Assembly (NCBI GenBank): GCA_013398175.1
Contig: VZRZ01002435.1
Location: 63,184 to 127,183, forward strand
Length of the DNA: 64,000 nt
Reading direction: 5' to 3'
DNA from: Climacteris rufus
Lineage: Eukaryota; Chordata; Aves; Passeriformes; Climacteridae
A model generated the notes under the pieces. It saw only the letters and a list, made by a program, of their open reading frames with translations. It was not told the DNA's origin and searched no databases. Below, one piece after another: positions 46,229 through 59,478 of the stretch. The position numbers and the translations under genes are program-made. Position 1 is the first letter of the stretch; the number at the start of each line of letters is the position of its first letter.

Positions 46229-49074
46229 AGGATTCTCTGTCTTTTCTGGAAATTAAATATAGAAAAATAGTTCTCTACTACTGCTGGCTCAGCACAGGGC
46301 TTTGCTGGGGTTGGCAGAGAACCCTGTGGGAGGCAAGTTGGCAAAGCTAGGAAAACACCAGATCCTGGGAGAGAGGGTAGGATGTTTTCTCAGGGATATT
46401 TAACTTCCAGATCCACCAGCGCCTCTACCTTGCTCAGCAAAAATAGGTCTGAGCAGCACTCCCTGGGTAGCTCCTCCCTGCCCCACCAGGCTCTAACACA
46501 GCTCCTGATGCTCTGGTTTGATCCCCTGGGTCCCACCAAGTGCTGACACTTCCACCAAACTGCAGAAAGGTGGCGGATTTTTAAAGCACATTCAACGTTT
46601 TAAAGACACTGGGGGTCTGTGTCCTCCTTTGCCATCCTTGCCAGAGATCTAAGGGAGCTGTTATTCCAGGGCAAATTTGTTCACTCTGCACCCTCCTTGG
46701 TGTCCAGAGCAGCTCCAAAGGCAGAGCATGCAGCATCCCCTGCCCACTCTGCAACACCAAAGTAAGGGCAAGGCCTTCAGAGAGTTCTCGGAGTTCAGCA
46801 AGTTCCCTGGGGGAGTTGTGATGCCCACTGCATCAAACAGCCCTAAAAATGTGAAATGTTGGTTCAGCAGGGTCAAGTAGTCATTGTCAGGTCCCTGTTC
46901 TTGCTCCAGAGAAGTGAGGAGAAAATTACATTTTCTTTGTTTGATCTCTGGCACTTGCTGGATCAGAAGAGTCCATGGGTTTAAGCTTGAACTGCTGCCA
47001 GACTGACAATTGTTAGCAAAAATGGACAGGATTTGGATTCTCCCTTCAGTGGTTTAAACGTTCTTATCTGGCCTGCACATCATTATGTGTAACTAAACCC
47101 TGGAAAACCTTCCAGCTCTGCCTGCAAAACACAAGAGCAGCCAGGATGGGCCAAGACAACTTTGCAGACCTTGAGTATTCACGGCTTAGGACAGAATCTC
47201 ACCCATTTTCACAGGGTCATTTATCAACGAACTCTCTTCTTAATGGACCTCTTTGAAGCACTTAAATGCCAGCGTGCTCTGCACTGCCTGGTTATGATGG
47301 AGATCCCAGGCATAGCTCAAGCAGGAGCTGTGACACCTTTTTCCATTATTAAGTTCATTTTTGTTCCATTCACTTTTTTTTTCTGTATGTGATTAACTTG
47401 TGAATAAAAAGGCCATTTTTTATTTTTCTTTGCAAGGACTGAAGCAGTTTTAATCGTATATAATTCAACACTTGCTATGCAATTTGCATTCCCTGCTTTA
47501 AGATGAGTTTGGCACTAAACAAGCACTCAATTACGCTCCCCTGCCTCTGTTTTCTCTGAAAGTTACAAAATTCATTCAAACAAAAGCTAAACCCTCCTGA
47601 AGTTTTATGAAGATTAATGATGATTAAAATCAAAGAACAGATTCCTCTCCTGACTTTACAAAGCCACAGGGCTCCAGTGTCTGTCCTCCAGTGACACCTT
47701 CCCAAGCAACCCAGGGTTCAAAGACAAAATTGTGCACAGGTTGGTACCAGGACAGGTCATTGCTTCTATCCATCATGCCTTCATCTCTCAGTGACCTTTT
47801 TTTGCTTCTGGCACTAAATATTACACATGAAGGCTGGAGTTTGTAAGCCCAAAGCAGCAGTGAGGATGAATAAGGTATACACTGAGATTTGAGAAGGAAA
47901 CCAACCTGGAAAAACCCAAGATGATTTTCGCTGAGGAAGGGAAAAGCAGTGAGAAGTGAGTGGTGATGCAAGACAGCTGGGATTTAGGCATGTAGCCATA
48001 CAAATTTATTTACACATATATATGTATGCAAATGTAACTAGGTGTAGAGATAGATAATATCTATAATAGCATCACTGGGCAGATATAATCAACACTGAGC
48101 TGATTGAGAGTCAGGAAATACAATGGGGAACCCAAATTAAGTACCTGCAGTTACTCTGGAATCACTTCTGTCCCTCAGTGACTACAGGAGAGCCCAGGGA
48201 GCCTCACTGAGCCAGGATCACTCCCACAGCCAGTGGGGCTCAAGGGGAGACAGACAACAAGCAGAGGGCTGGGGGGCATGGCAGGGAAAGGCAGGATGTG
48301 TTGGAACAGCAAAAAGACACAACCATGAGAACTTACACTGGAACAAACTAAACATCACATTAAAAGGACACTGAGGCTGTAAATGCAAGGATTCCCAAGT
48401 TGAGACGTGCCAGGAGCAATCCAGAAGGAGCTGAAATCCATCCTCCCATCCCAAACCAGCAGGAGGGCACAGTCTGTATCAGCACAATCACATAACAACT
48501 GCAGCCTATGCATTAATACAGCTTCACACACAGGAGTGATTCTCATTACATGTATCTACCTTGCCCAGAACATCAGCTGGCTGACAGTCAGACCCAGAGA
48601 TACTATTTTAATCATCAAACTTGGGTGAGAAATGTACCTTTGGAAGCAGTGCAAGCCTTGTGTTTGTACCTCGTGTAATATTTAGAGTGCTGTGCCAAGC
48701 AGAGAGAGGCTGCATTGTGAGATCTACACAGCCTTGGCAAGTCTTTTCAAATACATCTCATAAAAGAGAGAGCAAAAGATACTTCAACCAGGTAACTGTG
48801 AGAAATAAAAGGCGTAAAACCAATGTGGAGGCCACAGAATTGGGAAAAACACTGGAAACATGATGAGAAAGAGAGAAGACAAATGGATCGTGTCCTGGGG
48901 TGGTTCCAAAACCAGGATGACAAATTGGTTTCCCTTAGAGCTGCTGAGTTGAGGCACTGGGCAGAAATGGGCAGATAACGAGCAACAAAGGCAGTGTCTT
49001 CAAAAAATAAAATATAGAGTATAAAGCAAATATTTAATTATTTGTCATATAAAGGCGGTAGAGAGAAAAAGAAG

Positions 49075-49184
49075 TCAAGGCCAGGCTGGGTGGGGTTTGG
49101 ACAGTGTCTCTGCCCATGGCAGGGGTTTGGAACAAGGTGAGCTGGAAGGTCCCTTCCAACCCAAACCATTCCCTGATTGTCTGA
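49075..49184 (+). mobile_element. CR1 3' fragment
   Basis: Sense: tcaaggccaggctgggtggg to ccttccaacccaaaccattc. Confidence 0.85.
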
Positions 49185-50995
49185 TAATGGTCTTGCAACC
49201 ATTTAGCTGCTGTCCCTGAGACAGATCTCTTTGTTTCTGTATCACCAGAGGAGCCAGCTGCCCATGCCACTGGATGCTCCAAGGGATGTGGGACATGGAC
49301 AGGGCTGCAGATGTGACCCAGTCCCACGGGAATCCTGCAGGTTTCTGGAGGGGCAACCGAGCAGAGCTGCAGGCAGGGTAAGAACTCAGCTGCAGCTTGG
49401 CAGTGGAACTGCAGTGATGCAGCCCTTGAAGCTCAGTCCTGGTCCCACAGGAACAAATGCTGAAGGTGCAGTGCCACAGAGAGAGGTGACGGTGAGAATG
49501 CAAAGCCCAGGTGTCAAACGTGGCCACAACAGAGATCACGAACTTCATTGTTCAGAGAAGAGCCCTGACTGGTGCCAGGGATGAAAAAAAGCACCTGGAG
49601 CCAGCGAGAGTCAGAGTGGGCTGAGGGTGGGAGAGGCTCTCCCTGCTGCCCCAGCCCCCCAGAGCCAGCAGTGCCTCCTGCCCCAAGCCCAGGCAAGGAG
49701 CAGCATCCCCAGGCACGGTGGCTTCACCTGAACCAGACCTGCCTTACAGCAATTACCTGCTCCCTCCATCCTAGAGATCCCAGGGGATGGAAGGAAATTA
49801 AATAATAATAAGTTATTAAGCAAGGTTTGAACCTTTGTGCTGAACTTTCTCCCGATGCCCTCGCTATTTCTGTTGTGGAAATCTGTTTTCGCTCTCAGCT
49901 TAAATAACCAAATATGAATTTTGCTGTAAGAAATGATCTTGTAATCCAAGACAACTTGAACTATACAAAGGTCTAGTAACTTGCTTGAAGGCTTCTTTTA
50001 CCCTTGTAAAGCAAGAGTTCACCCAGCACAGGAACAGAATCCTAATATTTAATTACTGGCTGCAGTTCACATGCAATTATTTATGACACACTTTCAATGA
50101 TTATTCATAGGTTTCATACTGGGGGCGGGGGAAGGTCAGCAGGCTGCAAACAAGCCTGAAATTCAGAATTACTTGCTGAAGAGACCTGGGGAAAGATGAT
50201 TATGATGGGAAATGCAAGAGAAGAGCATAAAGGAAATTGATTATGAAGATTTACCAGGACCATGTGTACTATTAAAAACTCTACTGCACATCAGTGAATA
50301 TCAGACACTTAAATCAATGGAACCTTTAAAGGGAAATCACAATTTCTATCATCTAATCAATGTAGGTAAAAGTGTTGTTGGTCTCTCTTCCCTGTTTTCT
50401 GTTGACTTCAGTTTCCCAGTTCAGAGAAATTCGGTGTTTAATCTCATTTTAAGTGTCATGAAATTTGAATAGATCAGAGGCAGCTGAAAAAGCCAGAAGT
50501 AATAAAGTTCAGCTTTCCTCCTGTCTATAAAGCCCAGCTAATCACAGCTCTCCTCGAATGGCATTTGCTATTTCAATAACCCATTTCCCCCACACGGCAC
50601 ACGGAGCTGCTCTCAGCCGTGTGCTGCTCTGCTGAAGAAAACACAAAACTGCGCCAGCAGCTGACTGTGAGGACCCCCTTCCTGCAGCTCACGATGAAAA
50701 GTAATTCTGAGCTGTTTGGGGCCTGCCCAGGGACAATATCCCTGCTCAAGTGCGGTTCCTCTGCTGCCTCTCACCCTACAGAGTCCCAGCTCTGTTTGCT
50801 GTGAGGGCAGTGCTGGCTGTGCACAGGGACAAACAAAGGGCAAAGGAAGCGCCTGCTTTCCAGCTTTGCAGGGTTGTTTCAGCTGTGGATGAAGATCCCA
50901 GTGCCCAAGGAAGAATTAAGCTCCTACACTATTTCCCCATGGCACCATCAAGATTGGCCTTTCTGCCCAACAGCAGGAAAGTTCTGCTGCAGGAG

Positions 50996-51042
50996 AGGCT
51001 TGGAAGGTCCCTCCTAACTCAGCAAATCCTGTGATTCTGTGA
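50996..51042 (+). mobile_element. CR1 3' terminal stub
   Basis: Sense: gaggcttggaaggtccctcc then actcagcaaatcctgtgatt, ctgtgaagg. Confidence 0.5.
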
Positions 51043-51107
51043 AGGTTGGGAATCACCAAACGAGGTAGCGACTGCAGTGCCCTGGTGAAAAGATCACAGA
51101 CTGATAG

Positions 51108-51390
51108 AAGATCACAGACTGACCTGAGTGGGAAGGGGCCCACAAAGACCATCGAGTCCAACCCCTGTCCCTGCCCAGACACCCCAACAACCCCACCCTG
51201 GGCATCCCTGGCAGCGCTGTCCAACCTCCCCTGGAGCTCTGGCAGCCTTGGGAATGTCACCATTCCCTGGGGAGCCTGGGCAGTGCCAGCACCCTCTGGG
51301 GGAAGAACCTTGCCCTGATCTCCAGTCTGACCCTCCCTGGCACAGCCCCAGCCTTGCCCTGGGTCCTGTGACTGGTCCCCAGAGATTGCT
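51108..51390 (-). mobile_element. CR1 3' fragment
   Basis: Antisense: agatcacagactgacctgag then ggcccacaaagaccatcgag; 'gggaccc' subfamily. Confidence 0.87.
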
Positions 51391-51486
51391 ACACACATTT
51401 CAAAGGATGGAAACCAGGAGGAAGAGATGACAGCCAGGAGGGAACGGGCATGAGCCTGTTGCTGGACCAGACTCACCCAAGAAGAG

Positions 51487-51697
51487 CCTGTATGGTCCCA
51501 GAGGAGGATCCTGTATGGTCCCAAAGGAGGATCCTGTATGGTCCCAAAGGAGGATCCTGTATGGTCCCAAAGGAGGATCCTGTATGGTCCCAAAGGAGGA
51601 TCCTGTATGGTCCCAATGGAGGATCCTGTATGGTCCCAGAGGAGGATCCTGTATGGTCCCAAAGGAGGATCCTGTATGGTCCCAGAGGAGGATCCTG
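51487..51697. repeat. 23-bp minisatellite, 9 copies
   Basis: Unit gtatggtcccaaaggaggat plus cct, with changes only at the aaag/agag/atgg position. Each unit holds a ggatcc site. It lies about 90 bp from a CR1 copy at 51108-51390. Confidence 0.95.
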
Positions 51698-52305
51698 CTG
51701 GATATGCAGCGTGTGGACCCTTTTTGGGTGGTAGTGTGAGTGCAAGCTCCCTGGCTTGTGTGGTTTCATGTTGAATTATTAGCAGGCGTTATGGAGGAAA
51801 CGAGAGGCTACAAATGAGGGTGGACATCAGGATTGTAGGAATGAAGGATGAACAGAGGGTGGATGAGGTCACGGATCAGAGCAGAGCTGATGTGTCTAGA
51901 ACAGAGCTAACAGTCTAGAAGTGGGTCAGTGTAAGGTCATTTGGAGCAAAACCCACCAGTGGGTGGCAGAGGGTAAAGGTGTGGAGCCCCTGCCTGTTCC
52001 CATCAGGAGCTGCAGTGCAGGGATGTGCTGCAGCACCGCTCTGCTGAGGTCAGCAGGCAGCTGATGAAACCCTCGGTGCTGCAGGGGCAGCCAGGCTGGG
52101 CCCTGCAGGCAGCACAAGCATGGGATGATTCATGAGTTCAGATGCAGGAGGCAGAGCTGACCTCCTCCCTCACACAGGCCAAAGGATTGCATCCAGTCAC
52201 GGTGATAATGGCCCCAATAATTTGTCTTTGGCTCAAGTCTGTTTTCCAGAGAAAAGCTGTCATTGAAAAGAAAACCTCAAGAGAGAAGGAAATCTGTTAT
52301 CATTC

Positions 52306-52400
52306 CAGGAAGTTTGTTCCAATGGTTAATCACCCCTCTTGCCAGAATGTGCTTTCTTTGGCTCCTTTGGTTGTAACTGGCCCAAATTCTTCCCCCACCT
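52306..52400 (-). mobile_element. Possible ancient CR1 relic
   Basis: gaagtttgttccaatggtta then atcacccctcttgcc recall the antisense of an old amniote CR1 (ttccaatggttaatcaccct). Too short to be sure. Confidence 0.3.
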
Positions 52401-53929
52401 CTTGTTGCTGCTTCCCATGGGGATGAAATTCTTGGAAACACTTTGATAACAGAATCACTGCACCACTCATCTTCCTTCTGCAACAACTTCACTCCTCAAA
52501 ATCTCTGTCCCTGGGAGGTCTGTGCAGAATTCTAAATTATTTCTGTAGTTCTTTAATCCATTAATCCAGTGTCTCAAAATCTGCCCTCCCAGGCATGGAG
52601 AAGGTGCCCTTCCCCACTTTTTTTTGACATCCAGCTCAGCTCTGCTGGTTTGCTCCAGTGTGGAGTTCTCATTTCTGTATCCATGACAAGTTTGAGTCCT
52701 GCAAAGAACATCTTCCCAGCAAGTCATCAGCACTGCCTGTCTGCCACGGCCCCTAACTCCTCTCTCTGATGAAACAGCACCATTCTGTGATCAGGGATTG
52801 GCTTTTTCTCCCATCCTGGAAACATGGAGCCTGCATTCAGCTAAAGAAAAAGCTCACAGCATCTGCCTCACTTATCTACAAAGATGAGGACTCATGTCTT
52901 CAGGTATTCAATACCTCCACACTACATATTTTTATCTTGTCCAAGAAGAGCATCAATATTTTTAATCATGCAGTTAAAGATCATATCAGAATGGAAATGC
53001 ACTGGGGGAAAGGAATTACACTGCACAGACAGCCTTGGATCTGTCCCTGTCTGTCTTTTGACTGCTTGGCTTTTCTACCTTAACCTTCTCTGATAATACC
53101 AGACCATCCTTCCTCTCCTCCCCCACAAGATACTGGTGGGTATAATGTACCTGTGCTGACCTCTCACTGTCCTCAGGATCTCCAAATAAACACAAAATAC
53201 ACACAAAACACTTCTCAACTTTTCCAATTGCCTTAGGAAGCAGCAGAGGCATCTCATCCAGGCTTGCTGAACCTCCTCCCTCCCCAAGTCCTCACCTCTG
53301 AAGAGCACACGTGGGCTCAGCAGCGAGCCCCACGCACTCAAAGGAGGACACACAGCCTGTTCTGGACAGGTGGGACGTATGCCTGGTGGGATGCACCTCC
53401 AGTGAGGCTCCTGGCTTCCAGCAATGGCACTGGAAGTTCCTCAGCCATTCCACACCCTGGCTTCTCCAGCTGCAAGATGAGTTTGGAGATCTTGGCTTCT
53501 GCAGGCAGAGCTTTGAGAGCCTGGGTGCTCTGCCAAGTGGGTGAGAGCTGCAGGGTGTTTATTTCTGTTGGGTTTGGAGCAAACATGGAGCACTCCAGAG
53601 CCATGACCGGGCACAGAGCAGTGCTCTCTGTGTGGCTGGGTCACCTGGCCAAGGGCATTTGCTCATGGTGTGTTTGTACCTGGGAACAGAGCCCAAAGCA
53701 CAGGGCCACTGATGGCACAGTGCTCACCAGGACACAGAGAGCCTCCAGTGCTCAAGAAGCAGCCAGTTCAGAAGTGTGTGATTAAATAAGGATGAAGTTC
53801 CTAAGGGGGGTTCCTTGGGAGGGTTTTGATCATTTCAGCCTGACTTTGTTTTCTGGAGCTGAATCCACTCACTTTCAAGGTGCCTCTGTACCAGTAATGG
53901 CCACATCCCCTCTGAAGGGCTCATTTCAT

Positions 53930-54300
53930 GCTGCACCCAACTCCAGTTTTCACTGAGCTCTCATGGGACCTTTTCAGAGACAGACTCCATGGAAACAGAT
54001 TTGAGGCAGGCTGAACTCTGACCTGAGCAGTTCCCCTGAGTTCAGCAAGCATCCTTGAGCCTCCTAAATCTCCTACAAGTCTGGGCTGATGGTTGGGGGC
54101 CAGGTATTGACCCACACAGCTCCCTTGACAGTGATGCTGGTTAAAAGCTTCATTGTCTATTGGCTCTAAATCATGGACCAGCACCACCCCTCTGCATCCA
54201 CTGCCCCTCCAGGCAGTGCCTCTCTAGCCTGCTTTTGTGAGCTTGGAATATTACACTACACTTCTGTTGCATATTCCCAGCTCATTGCAATGCCATTCTC
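53930..54300. other. Unique sequence, nothing recognised
   Basis: No repeat, exon or motif that I can support; typical of the unannotated spaces between CR1 copies in 46-64 kb. Confidence 0.5.
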
Positions 54301-54888
54301 TCCAGAGAAACCCCCAATTTCATTAAATGAGAAGCTGCACAGCTGAGTGAAGACAGGACTGACTCAGACAGCTGTACTGATGTTATGCTGATTTACACCA
54401 GCCTGGGGGAAAGCCACACTGCTCCTCCTTTCCTTTGACTGAGTAGCCACAGGGACAAGAGAATGAAGAGATGACAAAGTAAGAGATCATGAATCTAGAA
54501 CGTGCAGCTGGAATTTCCCCAGCAGACTCACAATATGAAATATAAAAAAAAAAGGCCTGTGAAATATGAATTAATGCAAGGACAAGGTTTTAACTACAGC
54601 TACACAACTTTCAAGCCACAGAAAATCCAAAGAGCTCAGTTTGGTGACTCTGGGTGTTTGCTGACATCACAGATGCCTCTAGTGCACAAGGAATGGGCTT
54701 TGATCTTATTTTTGATGGTGTCAGTTGTGCAGTGAAGTCAGTGGTGTATAGAAGTGTGAGATCAAAGGCAAGTTTCATGAGCTGACTGCTTAGCTCTGCT
54801 TCCTCTTCTGGCCACACAAACACATGTACTGGGAAGGCTCTGGCCCTGCCAGTGGTAAGCCAGGCTCTTGCAGAGTCTCTGCTCTGAG

Positions 54889-55101
54889 TCCCAGAATCCT
54901 TCAGGGTGGAAAAGACCTCCCAGACCATCGAGTCCAACCTGTGACCGATTCCCACCTTGTCACCCAGCCCAGAGCCCTGAGTGCCACGTTCAGACATTCC
55001 TGGGACACCTCCAGGGACAGGGACTCCCCCACCTCCCTGGGCAGCCCCTGCCAATGCCTGACCACCCTTTCTGTGGGTGAACATTCTTCCTAATGTTCAG
55101 T
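54889..55101 (-). mobile_element. CR1 3' fragment, older subfamily
   Basis: Antisense: agtcccagaatccttcaggg, gaccatcgagtccaacctgt and tgaacattcttcctaatgtt. Same older family as 40382-40636. Confidence 0.87.
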
Positions 55102-55649
55102 AATGTCCTCTTTGCGGTGAGAATCAGGAGTGAAGGAAATGAAAATCCAAATGCTTGCTTTACTTTTGCCACTTGACTGTACCAAATGGAGCACCACAAC
55201 CAAACTCCTGCTGAGCACTGCAGGACTTCGGCTACTCAGAGAGCAGAGCAAAGCCCTCCAAGCCATGTTCAGCAGCAGAAAATTGTGTGATGGATGTGTC
55301 TGTCCCATCCCTTGTCTTGGGGCACCTCTACAGAACCAGTCACACGAGACTCACCCTCTGCAGCCCAGACTCTTCCCTGGTGTCACCACAGTAAGGCCAT
55401 CTGGGAGCATGTGGGATCATCCACTTTGGCTTGGAAATAGAGAAAGGGTCTGCCCTGGTGGTGTCCAGGTGAAAATGCAGAGACCCTTCATGTCTGTGCT
55501 GCCTGTGCTGGAGTCCAAACGACACCTGGCTGTGCACACACACGGAGTTTGTGCCAGGGTCATTCACACCCACGATTTGTCTGAGCAGCCACCACTCAAG
55601 GCAGCCCCAGTGAGGATTTATCCACCTCTACACTGTGAACTAACTCATC

Positions 55650-55749
55650 CTTCTTCCAGTGGAAGATGTCCCTGCCCATGCCAGAGGGTGGGAACTGGAT
55701 GAGCTTTAAGGTCCCTTCCAACCCAAACTGTTCTGGGATTTTATGATTA
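55650..55749 (+). mobile_element. CR1 3' fragment
   Basis: Sense: ccagtggaagatgtccctgc to cccttccaacccaaactgtt. Confidence 0.82.
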
Positions 55750-56482
55750 CAGGAGAGGAGAGAAAGAGTCACAGAAATGAACAGTCTCATCCTGCATGCT
55801 CCCCTGGGCCCTTCCAGGCTGTGCATCCCGGCTCCATTCCTAAGGATACCATAGACAGGTCAAAGCAGAGCCAGAGGCAGAGTCTGAGCCCTTGGTGCAG
55901 CTCTGGGCCAGGGCCAAGGCACCACAACAGACACAGCGACCAGGGACCTCTCCTGGTCTTGTGTTCTGTGAGGGACGCGCTCCTAAATCTGTAAAACACT
56001 TCTGGAAATAAGGTTCCCATATCACCTGAGTGCTTTTAAATACAGAGCTCATTATGTGAAAAACACAGCGCTGCTCAGGTCCAGAAAAATGATAGATGAA
56101 GTGGGAAATCAATGACACTTTTTGTAAATTAAGAAAAATACTGTATTGACCTTGTATGTGCTTGGCTGGATAAAGGCCCTGTCTCGTGGCTCCCCATGGA
56201 GAGGGTAAGGGACTCTCTGTTATCTTGTTGCTTGTGCCACAGACTGGTGAAATTGCAGGAGTAGCCCCAAGTTCACTCTATAAAGCAGAATTGGTAAGAA
56301 ACTTCATTGAAATCAAAAAGGAAGGGTTTGCCTCCAATTATGTACCCAATCCTTCCCTCCTCCTCATGAAACAACCTCTTCTCTGCATTTTATTTTGGGC
56401 AAGGCTTATTCTCAGGGGAAAATTGTCCCAAATAGGAATTTTTACAAGAAAATTTATTATAGAATCATGGCATGAGTTATTA

Positions 56483-56545
56483 TACAGAATCATAGATGAA
56501 AGGTTGGAAGGGATCCTAAAGTTCCAACACCCAATTAATAATCTC
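56483..56545 (-). mobile_element. CR1 3' stub
   Basis: Antisense: acagaatcatagatgaaagg, ttggaagggatcctaaagtt ccaacaccc. Confidence 0.55.
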
Positions 56546-57290
56546 TCCAAGAACGGTCTCCCAAAATGCCGTGGGATCAAACATTTCTTTTAACCCACCC
56601 ACAGAGCAAATGGAGACGCACAGACAAAGAGAAGATGACATATTTTTGCCTTTAAATAGAAAATTCAAATGTCCCCAAACTGAGGCAAATGTGGCCTCTG
56701 AGCCATGGCCACAGGGAGTGCTGCAATCTGGTCCATGCTGCAGGGAGTTCTGCAGCTGGAGTTCATCTCTATGGATGCAGCTCAGGAGCCAAATCACCTC
56801 TTTTTTTGGCCAAAACCATTTTCTCTTTTGCCAAAAATTCAAAAGGTTGTCAGGACCATCTTTCTTGCCTCTGATTTTGTCAATATTTCCCAGAGAGGAG
56901 AAACAAACTCCAAAGGTTTTGTCTCAGTCAGAGCAGCCGCCTGCTCGGTGGGGTTGGTCCAAGGCTGGGGCTGCCCCATGGGGGCCCTGAGTGCCCCTGT
57001 GTGGGGATGGCCCAGAGCAGCCTCTGGCCCTGGTTTGGGGTGAGGCACGGCCCTGGTTTGGGGTGAGGCACATCCTCCTGGGGCCTGTGCTGCAGCCTAC
57101 AAAGGGCTCTTTCATCAGCCTGACCACACAAAGCCAAACTGCTCTTTGGCCATGCACATGCAACAATGCAAACGTGTTATCCACCCTGTGCAGCACAGCA
57201 GTGCCAGGTGGCCCAGGGCATGCAGAGCCCCAGGTGTGCTCAGTGCCTGCAGTGGCTGCTCACAGCTCCACCAGATGCCATTTGGCTGCT

Positions 57291-57343
57291 GAACCCCTGG
57301 CATTGAACCCCTGGCATTGAACCCCTGGCACTGAACCCCTGCC
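57291..57343. repeat. 14-bp tandem repeat, nearly 4 copies
   Basis: Unit gaacccctggcatt repeated three times, then a partial copy. Confidence 0.9.
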
Positions 57344-57352
57344 ATGTGCACA

Positions 57353-57461
57353 TGTGGCACCTGGGGACATGGGTCACTGGAGGCCTTGGCATCGCTGGGG
57401 AATGGTTGGACTTGATGGTCTCAGAGGGTTTTTCCAACCTAAATGACTTTGTGATATTTCT
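57353..57461 (+). mobile_element. CR1 3' fragment, older subfamily
   Basis: Sense: tgtggcacctggggacatgg, aatggttggacttgatggtc, tttttccaacctaaatgact. Confidence 0.82.
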
Positions 57462-57929
57462 ATCAATCCCTTCTTATGCAGGAAAACCTGGGTTTGTGGT
57501 GGTCAAAATTCACCTGAGGGGATCTTTTGATTTTGCAAGGACAAGAGAAAGCTGAAAAATTTACCAGAGTCTGGGCAGTTCTGAAGCCTCATACGCAGGC
57601 TTCTCTGAGACCTGAGGCACAAAGAAGGGGTTTGACCTGCAGCCACACTCATCCCTTGCAGATGTGCACCTAACTTGAACTCCACACACTTCCATGACAT
57701 CTTCAAGCCCTGTGTTTCTCCTCCCAGTGCTCAGAAACTTCTGATCTCAGCTATGTTAAGCCATTGACTTCTTGCCCTTTATAAAACTGTGCAAGGGATG
57801 GATCCCCTCCTCTGCTGCTCGCAGCTGTATCCACCTGCACCTCTTCTCCAGACTAAATGAGTCCCACTGCCCCTGTGTTTCCCCTTGGACAAGGACTGCG
57901 GCCCGATGATAGCCAGGGATGTCCAAGCA

Positions 57930-58165
57930 CATTTCAGGGAAGGCTGACATTAGATATTAGGGAAAATGCTCTTATGGAAAGGGTTTTCAAGCATTGAAAC
58001 AAGCTGCCCAGGGATGTGGTGGAGTCACCATCCCTGGAAGTGTTCAAAAACACGTGGATGTGGCACCTGAGGACATGGTTTAGGGGTGAACCTGGTGGTG
58101 GTGTTGGGCTGCCAGTTGGACTTGATGATCTTACAGGTTTTTTCCAACCTTACTGATTCTATAAT
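57930..58165 (+). mobile_element. CR1 3' fragment, older subfamily
   Basis: Sense: ttcagggaaggctgacatta, aagctgcccagggatgtggt, ccagttggacttgatgatct and the end ttccaaccttactgattct. Confidence 0.87.
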
Positions 58166-59068
58166 TCCACGACTCTGTTGAAAATGTGCATTTTTTCTTG
58201 AAGACACAGATATTTGCAATTATTGAGACCAATTTCCAATGACAAATCAGCATGAGAAGAAGAAAAACCCAAAAGTTTTGTTTTTCAGCGAGTCTATCCA
58301 GAATAAGAAAACAAAAGCTGGTGCAAGGCAAGGTTTAACTGGGCATCAGAATGGCCACAGCTTCTCATTTCTCACTTCTCACCATCACTTTCACAAGCCC
58401 AGGGCAGATCTAGGGAAGGATCCATGCCAAATCATCCTGCAGTCGCTAGCAGAGAGCTGCTTGCCTTCAAAGCAGAACCCCCTTTCTCATATCCCCAGTT
58501 CTCCTCTGCAGCCCAGCTGACCTGCAGGGAAACAGGGACAGAGACAGCACCTTCTGAGAGAGTTTGGGAAGGCAGAGCTTGTGCCTTGGTCATGTACACT
58601 TAGTAAATGTGCTTTTAATCTCATTAATGTTTGAAAGAAGCAGTGGTGGATGAATCATCTGATGCAAATGGAATAGTTTAGGGAATACATGCATTTTCAT
58701 TAGCCTAACTTCTCCTCCAGCACTATGTATTAGCATGGAATTAACCCACTAATTCTATTGATTCCGGTTAATATTGTGCATTCCATCAGTGCCTGAATCC
58801 CCACAGACTCCTTTCCAAGCATCTATAGGAACCAGCTTGTTTAATCAACATTGAGCAACTAATTGAGGCAACAGTTTGGGTCATGAAGTGAAAAAGAAAA
58901 TTGTTTCTAATTGAGAGAACAGGAGGAATTTGGGGAGGCAGGACAGAATTATTACTGCTGGAGCAGGGCCAGGACACCAGAGATCAGACTCTGCTGGTCT
59001 TGCCAAAAGTGCCATGGGAGTTGTGAGCACAACTGGTGGAGTCAAGGAGAAGATCATTTCACCTGTCC

Positions 59069-59478
59069 ATGGAATGGTTTGGGTTGGAAGGAGCCTTTAA
59101 ATCCCATCCAGTGCCACCCCTGCCATGGCAGGGACACCTCCCACTGTCCCAGGCTGCTCCAAACCCCATCCAGCCTGGCCTGGGACACTCCCAGGGATGG
59201 AGCAGCCACAGCTTCTCTGGGCACCCTGTGCCAGGGCCTGCCCACCCTCATCTTAAAAACATGTTCCTTATATCTAATCTGAATCAGACCTCTTTTATTT
59301 TAAAACCATCACCCCTCATCCTATTGCAACAGATCCAGCTAAAATGTTTGTCCCCATCTTTCTTTTAGTCCCTTTGGGCACTGGAAGGTGCTCTAAAGTC
59401 TCCCTGGATCCTTCTTTTCTCCAGACTGAACACCCCCATGTCTCTCAGCTTTTTTTCTACAGCAGAGCTGCTCCATCC
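59069..59478 (-). mobile_element. CR1 3' fragment
   Basis: Antisense: catggaatggtttgggttgg, then gttccttatatctaatctga, to ctcagctttttttctacagc. About 400 bp. Confidence 0.88.

Noticed and set aside
50010..50045. Donor-like ctgG|gtgaac on the - strand as the end of GFRA4 exon 1
   Set aside because: In the needed phase a TAG lies just upstream and there is no ATG.
50916..51662. 248-codon - strand open frame with GPYRILLWDHTGSS repeats
   Set aside because: A fusion of the 23-bp minisatellite and a CR1 fragment; no gene family recognised.
51487..51697. CRISPR-like array
   Set aside because: Repeats are directly adjacent with no spacers, and the genome is a bird's.
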